The notes beneath the pieces are model-generated. The model had not been told where the DNA came from and searched no databases. It saw only the letters and a list, made by a program, of their open reading frames with translations. A stretch of 64,000 nucleotides of DNA from Pseudomonas defluvii (GTDB lineage Bacteria > Pseudomonadota > Gammaproteobacteria > Pseudomonadales > Pseudomonadaceae), in contig NZ_MBPN01000007.1 in the NCBI RefSeq assembly GCF_001695625.1, forward strand, positions 31,986 through 95,985, read 5' to 3'. Made by a program: the position numbers and the translations under genes. Of the stretch, positions 24,035 through 33,367 are shown piece by piece (position 1 is the stretch's first letter; each line of letters opens with the position of its first letter).

Positions 24035-24583
24035 ATGGAATTCCACGAAGTTGTCCGTCTCGTCAGCACCGTTTCCACGCATGCAGCCAAGGTGCTGTCG
24101 GAGGCACTGGCCAAACCCCGTGCCGGCGATTGGCTGGCGCTGGTCGACGATGAGGCCCTGCAAGCGCACTCCGCGATGGAGCAAGCCTTGCGGGAGGTGC
24201 GCGAATTGAAGCGCAAAGTGAGTGAAGACGCTCCGGAAGAGGCTTACGACTTCCTGAGCCGCTGCGACAACACCTTCGAATACTCGCTGGCCACCATCAC
24301 TCCTCGCCGTGGAGATGAACCGGCGGAGGCTCATGCTGGCCGTGCAGGATCAGCTAACCGGCAGTTGACCTACCTGGTGAAGCTGGCTGGCGTTTACATC
24401 ACGGCATGGGATGAGAATGACGCACAGATGCGCGACTACTTCGAAAGTGGTTGCCTCTGCATCCTGAAGGACAAGACCCTGCAGAAAGCGCCAGCCGAAA
24501 TGTCCAACGAAGACGCAGTGAAGCTCTACATGGACAATTGCAAATGCAGCCGGCACCCGGAGCATGGTCTCCGGAAGGGTTAA
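24035..24583 (+). CDS. Hypothetical helical protein, 182 aa
   Basis: ATG 24035 with AGGA upstream; a TTG at 24005 lies at the expected transcript start and is rejected. Mostly helical; two pairs of Cys near the C-terminus (CLC and CKC) may bind metal. Convergent with the Fic gene, only 2 nt apart. Confidence 0.65.
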   Translation: MEFHEVVRLVSTVSTHAAKVLSEALAKPRAGDWLALVDDEALQAHSAMEQALREVRELKRKVSEDAPEEAYDFLSRCDNTFEYSLATITPRRGDEPAEAHAGRAGSANRQLTYLVKLAGVYITAWDENDAQMRDYFESGCLCILKDKTLQKAPAEMSNEDAVKLYMDNCKCSRHPEHGLRKG

Positions 24584-24585
24584 CC

Positions 24586-26091
24586 CTACTCGCCTTCCCC
24601 AACGTTGCCCTCGTTGCGTTGGTCGCCCAGTACCTGCTGGGCGACCTGCTCGATGAACTCGAACACCTCCTCAGGCACCGTGTACTGGAACTGCTTTCGC
24701 CGGTTTTTCGAAACGATCCCCTGGTTGGTCAGGCACATCATTACCAGCTGTGCCAACTCACTGCCGCGAACATCAAATCGCTCGTCTACGGCCCTATAGA
24801 CAGCGTCAAAGCACTCCAAGAACGCAGTTTCCTCCCTTAGCTCAACCTCCAATGCATGTCTGGCCATTACCATAGTGAAGGTCACGCAAGGCGTAGCATC
24901 CCAGAAGCGGTATACCGCCGGGTGCCCGCGGAACTGGAAGGCTAGTTGGCCATAGTCGATCCACTGCACATCCCAGAAGTCTCGTACCGGGCGCGAGAAC
25001 GTCTGTAGCGCTTCCAGGTACATGCGCTCTTCTCGCTTCATGGCCACGGACACAGGCAGCAGTAGACCATTCTCCAGCGCGCCGGCACGGCAAAGCGCTT
25101 GGTGGATGAGGAAACGAGAAAGCCGGCCATTGCCGTCCATGAATGGATGCAGGAATACGAAACCGAAGGAGATGATTCCCGCGGCAACAAGTGGATCGAT
25201 CTGCATGGGGGCCTCGTTGGCAAACCCCATCAGGCTCTCCATCAGTTCCCTGCAGAGCTCAGGTGGCGGCGGCACATATGTCACCCCTGCAGCACCTTGA
25301 AGAGCGCCAGCGAGGTGGTTCTGTTCATGCCGGAAGGCAGCGGCAAGATCGTAAGGATTTGCGACTGTCGCGTTTTGGAGCCCAACCAGGTATTCCTCAG
25401 TCAGCGGTTGGCGCTCATGGGCCTGGCGCAGCAGTTGGATAAAGCGCCGTGACTTGTCTTCCGTTGGAGCCTCACGCTCGATCGCGAAACTGTCCTTCGT
25501 CTCGCTCAGGTAGGCCCAGTTGATGGCGCGATCCATCATTCCCGGCGGAAGAGACTCCATGAAAGCTTTCGCGCGGCCAAGAATATCGTGCTCGAGCAGC
25601 TCGGTTATGGCAGGCGTCCGCTCCACGGTGGCGCAGTAGGTGAGATCGCCAAGGCCATTGAATTCAACTCGCCACTTCGAGTTCCGATTGCCCGGCCTTG
25701 TGATGTAGCGCTCCGGATCGAACAAGTGGACGAAGGGCCCGCGGACGGGGGAATGCTGGGCCAGTTGCTCGCCGGTGAAGGCTTCTCTCAAGAAGCTGGC
25801 CTTTCTGATATAGATCCCGTTGGGTGCGGCCTGTAGCGCCCGCTCAAACTCTTCAACCGGAATCCGCGGGAGCGTTTGTGCGAGAATCGAAAGGTTGATG
25901 CCCTCATGCTTTAGGGCAAACAGCACATTCCCCAGTATGTCCTCCGGGGCTGGTGCGATGGCAGGCGGTACGGCCAGGGTTTGGCCGATGCGCTCAAGAC
26001 GAGTCACAGGCTGTACAATGGCTGGAAGACTTAGTGGTACAGCCGAGAGCGCCAGCCGCTCGTGAAGAAGTGCGTATCCTGCTGCCTGCAT
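24586..26091 (-). CDS. Fic-domain AMP transferase
   Basis: 501 aa. The Fic core motif HPFMDGNGRLSR lies at 315-326, with all residues of the HxFx(D/E)GNGRxxR consensus. An inhibitory-helix motif SFAIERE at 201-207 precedes it, as in class II (self-inhibited) Fic proteins. These enzymes usually transfer AMP from ATP to a Thr, Ser or Tyr of a target protein. The C-terminal ~150 residues are helical and may hold a winged helix for target or DNA recognition. AAGGAA precedes the ATG. It stands alone and could be a toxin-like or host-takeover function. Confidence 0.85.
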   Translation of the reverse strand: MQAAGYALLHERLALSAVPLSLPAIVQPVTRLERIGQTLAVPPAIAPAPEDILGNVLFALKHEGINLSILAQTLPRIPVEEFERALQAAPNGIYIRKASFLREAFTGEQLAQHSPVRGPFVHLFDPERYITRPGNRNSKWRVEFNGLGDLTYCATVERTPAITELLEHDILGRAKAFMESLPPGMMDRAINWAYLSETKDSFAIEREAPTEDKSRRFIQLLRQAHERQPLTEEYLVGLQNATVANPYDLAAAFRHEQNHLAGALQGAAGVTYVPPPPELCRELMESLMGFANEAPMQIDPLVAAGIISFGFVFLHPFMDGNGRLSRFLIHQALCRAGALENGLLLPVSVAMKREERMYLEALQTFSRPVRDFWDVQWIDYGQLAFQFRGHPAVYRFWDATPCVTFTMVMARHALEVELREETAFLECFDAVYRAVDERFDVRGSELAQLVMMCLTNQGIVSKNRRKQFQYTVPEEVFEFIEQVAQQVLGDQRNEGNVGEGE

Positions 26092-26300
26092 CCTGGAATT
26101 CCTTACATTTCCACCCTGGTTCCCAAGTTTTTCTTCACTCGGCCAAGAAAATCTTTAGTTCTGGGGAGTATGCCGATTTTTTCTTTACCTGCCAGCTTCA
26201 ATCCGAAACAGGGGTAACGAAAATCTTACCCTCCGTCGCTTCTGCCACATCCCTCACCCGCTGACGATATGCCTCATCAACCACGAATGAGGTTTTCATC
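26092..26300. other. Divergent region, 209 bp
   Basis: AT-rich between the Fic gene and gene 26301; no gene. It holds the motif at 26243 and, on the minus strand, the AAGGAA ribosome site of the Fic gene. Confidence 0.45.
26243..26268 (+). promoter_or_regulatory. Promoter-like motif variant (gene 26301)
   Basis: CTTCTGCCAC (TGCCAC 26243-26248) and GACGAT 26263-26268, 33 nt before ATG 26301. CCTCAT at 26272-26277 pairs with ATGAGG at 26287-26292, which holds the ribosome site. Confidence 0.55.
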
Positions 26301-26930
26301 ATGCAACTGCGCAACACCACCGACCAAGACATCCACCTGTCCGCCGATCAGCTCGAGCAGAAATACAGCCCCGCCGGCGGCGGCCAACACCCGACGTTCA
26401 CCCGTGAAGACTGGCGCAACGCCGTCGTAGCAGACGACACCACCAGCGGCTACTGGTCCTGGGTAAATGGCCAGATCCAGTCGCTCCTTGATGACTCCCT
26501 TCTCGAGCCCAGCGCCAGCAAGGTGGTTGAACCCTCCATGGACCTGGTGGCTGACGAGAAAGGCGTCCGCCAACTGCACTTCGTAGCAACCATCCATGGC
26601 AGCGTGGACGTGAACGATGGCAAACCAGGTAGCCCGAGCGTCACCGAGAGCGAACTCGGTCGCCAGATCAGCGATTCCATCAACACCATGATCGGCAATG
26701 GTGGCCTGACCGGGGACACTCCGGCCGTCGTCGACAGCAAATCGGTCAGCATCTGCGTCGCCGAGGTGCTCCATACCTCCCAGCAGACCATCTCCATGCT
26801 TCGTGAACAGGGCTACGCCGTTGTGCTGTTCAACAAAGACGAACTGGGCAATGCCAGTGCATCTGGACTTCAAAACCGCCTCATCGAATTGGCCTCCGAC
26901 GAGATCCAGTACCTGCAACCTGCAGAGTGA
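26301..26930 (+). CDS. Hypothetical protein, 209 aa
   Basis: ATG 26301 with GAGG upstream. Acidic, soluble, mixed alpha/beta. No membrane segment or known motif. It is first in a unit with 27010 and 27462. No family recognised. Confidence 0.65.
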   Translation: MQLRNTTDQDIHLSADQLEQKYSPAGGGQHPTFTREDWRNAVVADDTTSGYWSWVNGQIQSLLDDSLLEPSASKVVEPSMDLVADEKGVRQLHFVATIHGSVDVNDGKPGSPSVTESELGRQISDSINTMIGNGGLTGDTPAVVDSKSVSICVAEVLHTSQQTISMLREQGYAVVLFNKDELGNASASGLQNRLIELASDEIQYLQPAE

Positions 26931-27009
26931 TTTTCAGCGCCCTGACTTGGAGTGAGCCCTGGCAGCCCGGATGGTTTACTCGCTCGACCTTGTGAATTTG
27001 CGGAGTTGA

Positions 27010-27465
27010 ATGGATATGACCGAACAAGCCCTCATGGCAACCGAAGCCCTTCCGACCCAGACCTACCGCGATCCCCGCGATGGGAAAGTCATCTGGAGCA
27101 ACAATGGAGAGGCCTGGCACAACGAAACCCTGGCCGAAGTCCTCAAGCGCAACGACCACCTGCTGGTGGGTTCCACCGTCTTCCGCGGCGAAATGCAGTA
27201 TCCCGATCCTGCAGACTACGTCCCCGACGTCGATGACGTCCTCATTCACATGCAAGAAGAGGCAGAGGGAAGTGACTGCGGCGAATGGGTGGAGGACTAC
27301 CCGGAGCCTTCTGATGAAGCGAAAGCCGAGCTGAAGGCTCTGCTTGAACCGATCAAAGCTTGGGCGCGCCTGCATTGCCGTCCCGACTTCGGTCTTGTCG
27401 AGAACGTCCAGGAGCACGTTCTTACCCAGGAAGACATCGATCAGGCCATGGAGACCGAGGCGTGA
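27010..27465 (+). CDS. Acidic hypothetical protein, 151 aa
   Basis: GGAG before ATG 27010 (a second ATG is 6 nt later). Very acidic in the middle. Stop overlaps the next start (GTGA). An AGTGAGCC/GGTTTACT stem with two G-U pairs lies in the gap before it. No family recognised. Confidence 0.65.
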   Translation: MDMTEQALMATEALPTQTYRDPRDGKVIWSNNGEAWHNETLAEVLKRNDHLLVGSTVFRGEMQYPDPADYVPDVDDVLIHMQEEAEGSDCGEWVEDYPEPSDEAKAELKALLEPIKAWARLHCRPDFGLVENVQEHVLTQEDIDQAMETEA

Positions 27466-28499
27466 ACACCTACATTCCCTCCCAGACTACTCCCAACCGG
27501 CTTGGTGCTGATTCCCGCGCTTGGTCTGCTCGGGTTCGAGCAGAGATGCAGGAAATGCTCCAGGAATGGTTCAACTCTGCCACTCAGTGCGAGGAAGCCG
27601 ACGTCGACCACGAGTTCAATCGTGCCCTGGAGCACCTGATGATTTTCGCGGAGCGCCCCCAGGACCTGGTTGCTGAAGACGCCTCCTACGATCTGGCCAC
27701 ACTCCCACGCTTCGACCAGTTTTGCGAAGAAAGTGAAACTGCTCGCTTGTCTGGTGAAGGCGCCTTCATCCGCTATGAACATGCGGCACAACTCGTTCGC
27801 GCATTGGAACTCAAGGTCTCCCAGGCTGACTTTAACTACGACAGCGATCGGGCTGCCTGGCAACGTCGGGAAGCCGAACTGCTGGCGCTCCTGGGCTCCC
27901 CGACCACTACCCCAATTCACCAGTGTCGAGAGATGCACAACCCGCTTTGGGAAGATTGCACTACTGAAGACGCTGAGAAGGCGCGCGCAGAGGGCCTGGA
28001 GGTTCGTACCATGTACTGCCTCCCTGAAGACGCTGTACGGGTGGGGTTGGAGCAGGAGAACCAAGATCTACGCTTGCAGTGTGGCGGCATGGAAATGACC
28101 ATCGATGAGCTCCGCGGCTCGCTCCGTCAGCTCCAGCACCAGCTGGCCGAGATCTCGACGGACGCAGTTCAAGGCGTTGAACCGGTTGCGAAGTGCGGCC
28201 GCGGCCCGGTGGCCTCTTTCTGCCACCTGACGGACTATGGTCGCCAAGTGCTGCCCGAGGGGCGGCATTCTCTCTACCTGGCGGCCCAAGTAAAGAACGG
28301 TGTCCTGCTGATCCCCGACAATCTGCTCAGTCACCGACAAAGCTGGCGTGCAGCGTTCGAGCGCCTGATTGAGCTGGAACCAGAAAGCCATCAACCTGAT
28401 TGTGATGAACGTGGATTCTGGAAGCATGAGTTGAGGGCATTCGACCATATGTACGCCGATCTGGACCGCCTTAAGGCAGCGCACCGCGACAAGGTGTGA
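27462..28499 (+). CDS. Phage-like coiled-coil protein, 345 aa
   Basis: GTG 27462 overlaps the previous stop by 4 nt and has GAGG upstream; the longer open frame from 27360 is unsupported. Helical N-terminus, a coiled coil at about 210-250, and a C-terminal alpha/beta part. No family recognised. Confidence 0.6.
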   Translation: MNTYIPSQTTPNRLGADSRAWSARVRAEMQEMLQEWFNSATQCEEADVDHEFNRALEHLMIFAERPQDLVAEDASYDLATLPRFDQFCEESETARLSGEGAFIRYEHAAQLVRALELKVSQADFNYDSDRAAWQRREAELLALLGSPTTTPIHQCREMHNPLWEDCTTEDAEKARAEGLEVRTMYCLPEDAVRVGLEQENQDLRLQCGGMEMTIDELRGSLRQLQHQLAEISTDAVQGVEPVAKCGRGPVASFCHLTDYGRQVLPEGRHSLYLAAQVKNGVLLIPDNLLSHRQSWRAAFERLIELEPESHQPDCDERGFWKHELRAFDHMYADLDRLKAAHRDKV

Positions 28500-28554
28500 T
28501 GCCTTCTGCTGAATAGCATCGGGCAAGCCTGAACGCCTCACACCGCGCAAACCC

Positions 28555-28577
28555 AGTGGGGCGCTACCGGCCCCACT
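28555..28577 (+). terminator. Hairpin terminator
   Basis: 8-bp stem AGTGGGGC / GCCCCACT with a 7-nt loop, after the 26301-28499 unit; no long T-run. Confidence 0.5.
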
Positions 28578-28620
28578 CCCCTTCAACCGGCTCAAAGCCC
28601 CCGAGTACCTCTCCGTTTCG

Positions 28621-28626
28621 TATAAT
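28621..28626 (+). promoter_or_regulatory. Consensus -10 box (TATAAT) for the helicase gene
   Basis: A perfect TATAAT, 36 nt before ATG 28662. The TGGCAC box is absent at the expected place, so this gene seems to use an ordinary sigma70 promoter. No good -35 is visible. Confidence 0.5.
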
Positions 28627-28661
28627 CGGAAGTTTGTTGGCCACGTAACCGACACTCTCCC

Positions 28662-31319
28662 ATGCATTTCGATCTCAATTCCCTTGCTGAGCATCAGCAC
28701 GAAGGCCTCAACGGCACCTTGCAGGTATTCCAACGGGGGAACCGTGCCCAGGTTCACATGGCATGCGGCACGGGCAAGACCCGCTTGGGCCAAGCAGTGG
28801 CGTTCGCGACTGCTGCTGATTGTGTCCTGGTACTCCTGCCTTCGCTTTCGCTGATCAGCCAGACACTGGCCGCCTGGATCAGCCTTGGTCAACTCCCTTT
28901 GGATCGCATCCTATGCGTCTGCAGCGACCCATCCGTTGCGGAGAGTGAGGATGAGGATGTGGGCATCGTGGACCTGCCGGTAGAGGTCACGACAGATCCA
29001 TTGGCTATTGGGACGTTTATCGAGCGGCGGTCGACCGGCCCGCTTTATGTCTTCTGCACCTATCACTCAGTTCCCACCCTCGCCGCAGGCCTACCGGTCG
29101 GGTTTCTCTTCGACCTGGGAATTTTCGATGAGGCGCATAGGACCGCCGGCTACGTCGACGCTGGCTTCACCTTCGCGCTCCATGACCATTCGACCCTGAA
29201 AATTGGAAAACGACTGTTCCTCACCGCGACGCCAAAGCATCTGCCGGAAACCGCGCGAGCAGGCTTCGAGGTCTACTCGATGTGCAACGAAGAGGTGTAC
29301 GGCCCGGTGGCCTACCACCTTTCGATGCATGAAGCGATCGCCCGCGGGATCATTTGCGATTTCCAGGTGATCATCACCGTTGTGGGGGACTCAGGGCCCG
29401 AGCTACGCGATGCGTACGAAGTTGTGGAGGAAGACTGGGCAGGGGCCAACGCTACAATCCATGCCGTAGAACTGGTCAGGGCGATGCAGCAAGTCGGAGC
29501 CCGCAAGGCCTTCACGTTCCACAATTTCATTTCACAGTCGCGCCTGTTCAGTGACACCTTGAACAAGGTGGGAGATCGACTCGCCCCCGGTATTCAGGGT
29601 TGGCACGTCGACGGCAGGATGGCCGGTAGCGAACGTCACCTGATCTTGAGGCAGTTCATAGAATGCGACATGGGCGTCGTCTCGAATGCCCGTTGCCTTT
29701 CCGAAGGGACCGATGCACCGGTCGTTGATATGGTCGGCTTCCTCGATCCGAAGGAGTCTTCAACCGATATCGTCCAGGCCCTCGGCCGGGCCTTGCGTCG
29801 TGCCCCTGGAAAACTGAAAGGGTATGTTCTGCTCCCTGTCCGCTTGAAGCTTGGGCACGGAGAAACCGTCCAACAGGCCCTTGCGCGATCTTCGATGAAG
29901 CACATCTGGAGAGTGCTCTCGACGGTGGCCGAGCTGGATGACCGGATCAAGGACGAACTGGTGCAGATCCGCCGGCGGGTTGATCCCGATTCGTGGGGAA
30001 TTACTCCAGTCAGCTCCCTGCTGGACAAGCTAGAGGTGCACGCCCCGGCTGAACTGCTCGAGGCGGTGAAGGAGTTCATCCAGCACCAACTGGTGGACCG
30101 CCTCACAGTGTCTTGGGAAACCTCATTCGGTCATCTGCAACGGTATCTGGAGGAGTTTGGTCATTGCGCCGTGCCTAAGCGGTACGTGACAGCCAACGGT
30201 TCCCGTCTTGGACTCTGGTGCGCCCAGCAACGCACCCTACACGCTCAAGGAGTTCTGGCCGATGACCGGCGCGTTCAACTCGAAGCGATCGGATTCGATT
30301 TCGATCCACACGCCACGTCTTGGGCCGAAGCATTCCAGGAACTGAGGCAGTACAAGAGGAATCAGGGCCATGCAAACGTCCCAGCCGGCCACGTCACTGG
30401 GACCGGGCGCAACCTCGGGACCTGGTGCAGCGAACAGCGAAAGGCCTACCGCGCTGGCAGGCTCTCCGATAGTCGCGAGGAGCAGCTCCGGTCTGAAGGA
30501 TTCGCTTTTGATGTCAACGAAGACCTCTGGGAAGAGAACTTCAAGGCCCTGCAGGCCTTCATCGAGCAGAATGGACACAGCAACGTCCCGGAAACCGTAG
30601 AGGGATCTCGGGGCATCAAGCTAGCCGACTGGTTGAGGAACCAGAGAACGCGCCGAATCACTTTGGCAAGAAAGCGGCGGCTCGAAGGGGTGGGAGTCAG
30701 CCTGCAGGCTGTAGCTGAATCATCCTGGGAGGATGGTTTTGAAGCCCTCCTTGAATACTTTGAGGACACGTTGAGTCCCAGCCCGCCTCTGGAATACGAG
30801 AGCCCCGGTGGGTTTGCGCTAGGCACCTGGGTGAGTTACCAGCGCCAGCGCTATCAAGCCGGAAAGCTGGAGTTGAACCGCGTATCCAGGCTTGAGCGCC
30901 TCGGGTTCGTGTTCAACATGGAGTCAGCCGCGTTCGAAGACGGCCTGATGCAACTCCGTCTGTTCCAGTCCACTCATGGCCATTGCGACGTTCCGACCAC
31001 TTATGTGACCGCGGCCGGCTACAAACTCGGCTCGTGGTGTTCGAACCAACGCACCAGGTTGAAATCCCGGCCCGAAGATCCGCGGGCAAAGGCATTGATT
31101 GATCTGGGCTTTAAGATGGACCCGATTGCAGCAGCCTGGGAAAAGCATTTCACCCTAGCCACGGCGTACCTGGCCGAACATGGCTCAATGCCCTCTACCT
31201 ACCAAGCCTCTTCCGGTGAGAAGGTGGGAGCCTGGCTCTACCGGCAACAGCAAAAGCTGAAGAAGGGCACGTTGCCAGAGGAGCAGGCCAGGCTGCTTGC
31301 AGATTCAGGCTTGGCCTGA
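28662..31319 (+). CDS. SF2 DEAH helicase with six helicase-associated repeats
   Basis: 885 aa. The N-terminal helicase has ACGTGKT (34-40), DEAH (156-159), TATP (188-191) and the arginine-finger motif QALGRALR (about 377-384). From about residue 480 to the end there are six ~65-residue helicase-associated (HA, PF03457-type) repeats, each with W..F..L..Y....GH..VP, LG.W...QR and LGF. HA repeats are thought to bind nucleic acid. Proteins of this kind occur on plasmids and phages; the substrate here is unknown. No ribosome site is obvious before ATG 28662. Confidence 0.85.
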   Translation: MHFDLNSLAEHQHEGLNGTLQVFQRGNRAQVHMACGTGKTRLGQAVAFATAADCVLVLLPSLSLISQTLAAWISLGQLPLDRILCVCSDPSVAESEDEDVGIVDLPVEVTTDPLAIGTFIERRSTGPLYVFCTYHSVPTLAAGLPVGFLFDLGIFDEAHRTAGYVDAGFTFALHDHSTLKIGKRLFLTATPKHLPETARAGFEVYSMCNEEVYGPVAYHLSMHEAIARGIICDFQVIITVVGDSGPELRDAYEVVEEDWAGANATIHAVELVRAMQQVGARKAFTFHNFISQSRLFSDTLNKVGDRLAPGIQGWHVDGRMAGSERHLILRQFIECDMGVVSNARCLSEGTDAPVVDMVGFLDPKESSTDIVQALGRALRRAPGKLKGYVLLPVRLKLGHGETVQQALARSSMKHIWRVLSTVAELDDRIKDELVQIRRRVDPDSWGITPVSSLLDKLEVHAPAELLEAVKEFIQHQLVDRLTVSWETSFGHLQRYLEEFGHCAVPKRYVTANGSRLGLWCAQQRTLHAQGVLADDRRVQLEAIGFDFDPHATSWAEAFQELRQYKRNQGHANVPAGHVTGTGRNLGTWCSEQRKAYRAGRLSDSREEQLRSEGFAFDVNEDLWEENFKALQAFIEQNGHSNVPETVEGSRGIKLADWLRNQRTRRITLARKRRLEGVGVSLQAVAESSWEDGFEALLEYFEDTLSPSPPLEYESPGGFALGTWVSYQRQRYQAGKLELNRVSRLERLGFVFNMESAAFEDGLMQLRLFQSTHGHCDVPTTYVTAAGYKLGSWCSNQRTRLKSRPEDPRAKALIDLGFKMDPIAAAWEKHFTLATAYLAEHGSMPSTYQASSGEKVGAWLYRQQQKLKKGTLPEEQARLLADSGLA

Positions 31320-31320
31320 C

Positions 31321-31545
31321 TCAGTCCTTCTTGGGAGCGGTGCGTCGCCACTTCTTAACCTGGCCCTCGCGGTACTTTCGCTCCGCGTTTCCGTTCCAGC
31401 GGGCCATGACATAGGAATGATCTTCAGCCACCTCGGTAACGAGAACCCTGTAGACCGCCTGCCGGCGGAGAGTGGTATTGCCGGCCTTCTGCGAGACGAC
31501 ATCGTAAAGGACATCGTCCTTCTTCAGCGCGGTGATGGCGACCAT
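31321..31545 (-). CDS. Small basic protein, 74 aa
   Basis: ATG at 31545 with AAGGAG 8 nt upstream on the minus strand; the longer frame from 31665 is rejected. Probably a five-strand beta barrel with a basic C-terminal tail, possibly RNA- or DNA-binding. Convergent with the helicase gene, 1 nt apart. Confidence 0.65.
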   Translation of the reverse strand: MVAITALKKDDVLYDVVSQKAGNTTLRRQAVYRVLVTEVAEDHSYVMARWNGNAERKYREGQVKKWRRTAPKKD

Positions 31546-31966
31546 GTTCTGAACTCCTTGTTGGTGGCTTGATTGCCTAGAGTGGGCATCATTCCTCGGT
31601 GCAGATTGTGCCAGAAGCCTCGGCTGATTCGGAAAGGTGGCCGTGTAGTGGCCTTTTGCAAGCAAATCACGTTGATCTGTTCGCCGACCCTTGATAAATT
31701 CGCCTCGTTTACTGCCTGAAATTGCTTTTAGGCACCGCTCCTACGCCCTTGCATTCAAGGGGGTTTGAGCGGATCACTCGGTTGGCAGAATTCTGCAAAT
31801 CTGGTGATAGATCCACCCAGGCACCACAACCACGCGCAGTCATGCAACCTGCTGACTGCCAGTCCCCTCGCGGCTGATTCTTTGGCCGCGCGCCAGGAAT
31901 CTGCCTTAGATCCCTGGCAACCGAGCCCTGGGATTCATCGTCCTTTGCTCGGAATGGAGACTCCTC
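31546..31966. other. 421-bp gap with several hairpins
   Basis: No supported gene. It holds the minus-strand motif at 31588-31613, a nested stem at about 31733-31774 (CCGCTC/GAGCGG outside CCCTTG/CAAGGG), a palindrome GCAGAATTCTGC near 31787, and an almost perfect GCCAGGaATCT/AGATcCCTGGC stem near 31891-31917. Confidence 0.45.
31588..31613 (-). promoter_or_regulatory. Promoter motif on the minus strand (gene 31545)
   Basis: Read on the minus strand: CTTCTGGCAC (TGGCAC at 31613-31608) and AATGAT (31593-31588), 43 nt before the ATG. Its orientation follows the gene, which supports a promoter role. Confidence 0.6.
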
Positions 31967-32191
31967 ATGAAAAACCTTTTCCTGATCGCCCTCATCGGCC
32001 TCGTGATCTATGCAGTTCACTCCCAAAAAGTGGAGAAGGCTGCAGAAGAAGCTGCACTCGCTCAGGCTTGCAACGCTGAACGACTCGCTGCACTGAACCA
32101 CAAGCCGGGTGATTCGATCCCTAAGCGGAACCTCGCCTGCATCTCTTTTGAATCCAATAAAGAGAAAACGGTGTTTGCTCCTCAGGGCTGA
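31967..32191 (+). CDS. Small exported or anchored protein, 74 aa
   Basis: GGAGA ribosome site. N-terminal hydrophobic segment (about residues 3-16) with Lys in front, then a charged region with two Cys. A signal anchor is more likely than a cleaved signal. Unknown function. Confidence 0.6.
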   Translation: MKNLFLIALIGLVIYAVHSQKVEKAAEEAALAQACNAERLAALNHKPGDSIPKRNLACISFESNKEKTVFAPQG

Positions 32192-32283
32192 CCTTAAGCT
32201 GCTCGCCCATGGCTGATGCGCTAGGTTTCCTGGATGCAGTTCCCTCGGGACCGGCACCATCAGGGTGAAGTTGTGATGCCTCT

Positions 32284-32310
32284 AAACCTACCCCGCCAGG
32301 GGTAGGTTTT
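32284..32310 (+). terminator. Intrinsic terminator
   Basis: 11-bp stem AAACCTACCCC / GGGGTAGGTTT, loop GCCA, followed by a T-rich run. Ends the 31967 unit. Confidence 0.85.
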
Positions 32311-32441
32311 CCTTTTTCTGCGGCCCTCTCTATCTTTCTCGCCTTTGTCGATCGCCTTCATCCCTGGTGATGAACTCCAGCCCTTCCACTTCACTTGAAC
32401 CCGCTGGCAAGAGGCATAGCCTATCCGCCACTGGATGCTGT

Positions 32442-32467
32442 TGGCACACCAAGTCCTGCGAGAGGAT
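32442..32467 (+). promoter_or_regulatory. Promoter-like motif (gene 32506)
   Basis: TGGCAC 32442-32447 and GAGGAT 32462-32467, 39 nt before the GTG start at 32506. Confidence 0.55.
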
Positions 32468-32505
32468 GTCGGCTCCAGCTGCCCTATCCCCAAGGAGGAA
32501 ACTAG

Positions 32506-32922
32506 GTGAGCAAGCAAGAACGTCTGGAGCACGCCAACCAGCTAATCCAAGTCATCGCCCGGCACGGCCGGCGCTTTTTCTTCGATGATACGACCAACAC
32601 CACTGCCCGACTTGAACTCGACCAGCGCGGCAAGGTGTGGTTTCACGACCACTACTCCAAAGCCCGGGTTTACACCCACCCTGCAACATTTGGGAACGGC
32701 TGGCATGGTTTTACCCACGGCGGAACCATGCGGAGCCTGGTTGAAGCGATGCGTGACTACATCCAACACGGCCGCCAGATCCCCGTGTTCTGGCTCGGTT
32801 TTCAGCGACAGTCCGACAAGTCCAATATCTGGGGCTATGAGGACGAGGCGATGTCCGCCGTCAGGATGGAAGGCAGCGCCCTTCCCATCATCCACGGGAA
32901 ACCTGAAGAGGTGTTCGACTGA
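32506..32922 (+). CDS. Plasmid-type hypothetical protein, 138 aa
   Basis: GTG start with a very strong AAGGAGGA upstream. Pattern RHGRRFF......ARLELD..GKVWF.D.YSKARVYTH....W.GF.HGGT.R.LV...RDYI..G, which I associate with a family of plasmid and phage proteins without a known role. Overlaps the next gene by 1 nt. Confidence 0.6.
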   Translation: MSKQERLEHANQLIQVIARHGRRFFFDDTTNTTARLELDQRGKVWFHDHYSKARVYTHPATFGNGWHGFTHGGTMRSLVEAMRDYIQHGRQIPVFWLGFQRQSDKSNIWGYEDEAMSAVRMEGSALPIIHGKPEEVFD

Positions 32923-33245
32923 TGGAAGCGTTCACCTTCACCGCGCACCTCTACAAGAATTTCGGTATCGCACTCCAGGTCTGGGATGAGGAAAGCCTTC
33001 CCTACTGCACACTCTCTGTGAACATTCCGGATGCCCTGTTGAAAACGGATGAGTTCTGCGTCAACTGGGATGTCGACGAAGACTTGGCCCAGCAGCTTCT
33101 GGCCACCGGCCGATTCAAGGACACCGGACTAACCTGTACTGCCGGTCATGCCGTTGCATCGATCTGGCGTTTGGTCTGCCCGGAGTTGCTCGAGCACGTA
33201 CGGCAGCAGCGAGATCTCGCGCGGCACCACGTTCAGCAATCCTGA
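32922..33245 (+). CDS. DUF4313-like protein, 107 aa
   Basis: ATG overlaps the previous TGA by one base. The pattern Y.NFGIALQVWD...LPYCTLSVNIPD.LL...EFCVNWD fits the DUF4313 family of small plasmid and phage proteins of unknown role, often found with antirestriction-type genes. Confidence 0.6.
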   Translation: MEAFTFTAHLYKNFGIALQVWDEESLPYCTLSVNIPDALLKTDEFCVNWDVDEDLAQQLLATGRFKDTGLTCTAGHAVASIWRLVCPELLEHVRQQRDLARHHVQQS

Positions 33246-33367
33246 CTGGCATCCCCTCAATGGTCCATGCCACCGGGCCTCAAGTACGGAACGAACTTTT
33301 GGCCCGTTTCATGCCTACCTCATCTCCATCAAATGGAGTTTCCACCACGAAGGAACGCACTACCCTC

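Larger units (their letters stand above)
32192..32505. other. 314-bp gap: terminator, then promoter
   Basis: Contains the strong terminator at 32284 and the motif at 32442. No gene seen between them. Confidence 0.45.

Noticed and set aside
26277..26918. 213-aa minus-strand frame
   Set aside because: Mirror of gene 26301; no ribosome site on its strand.
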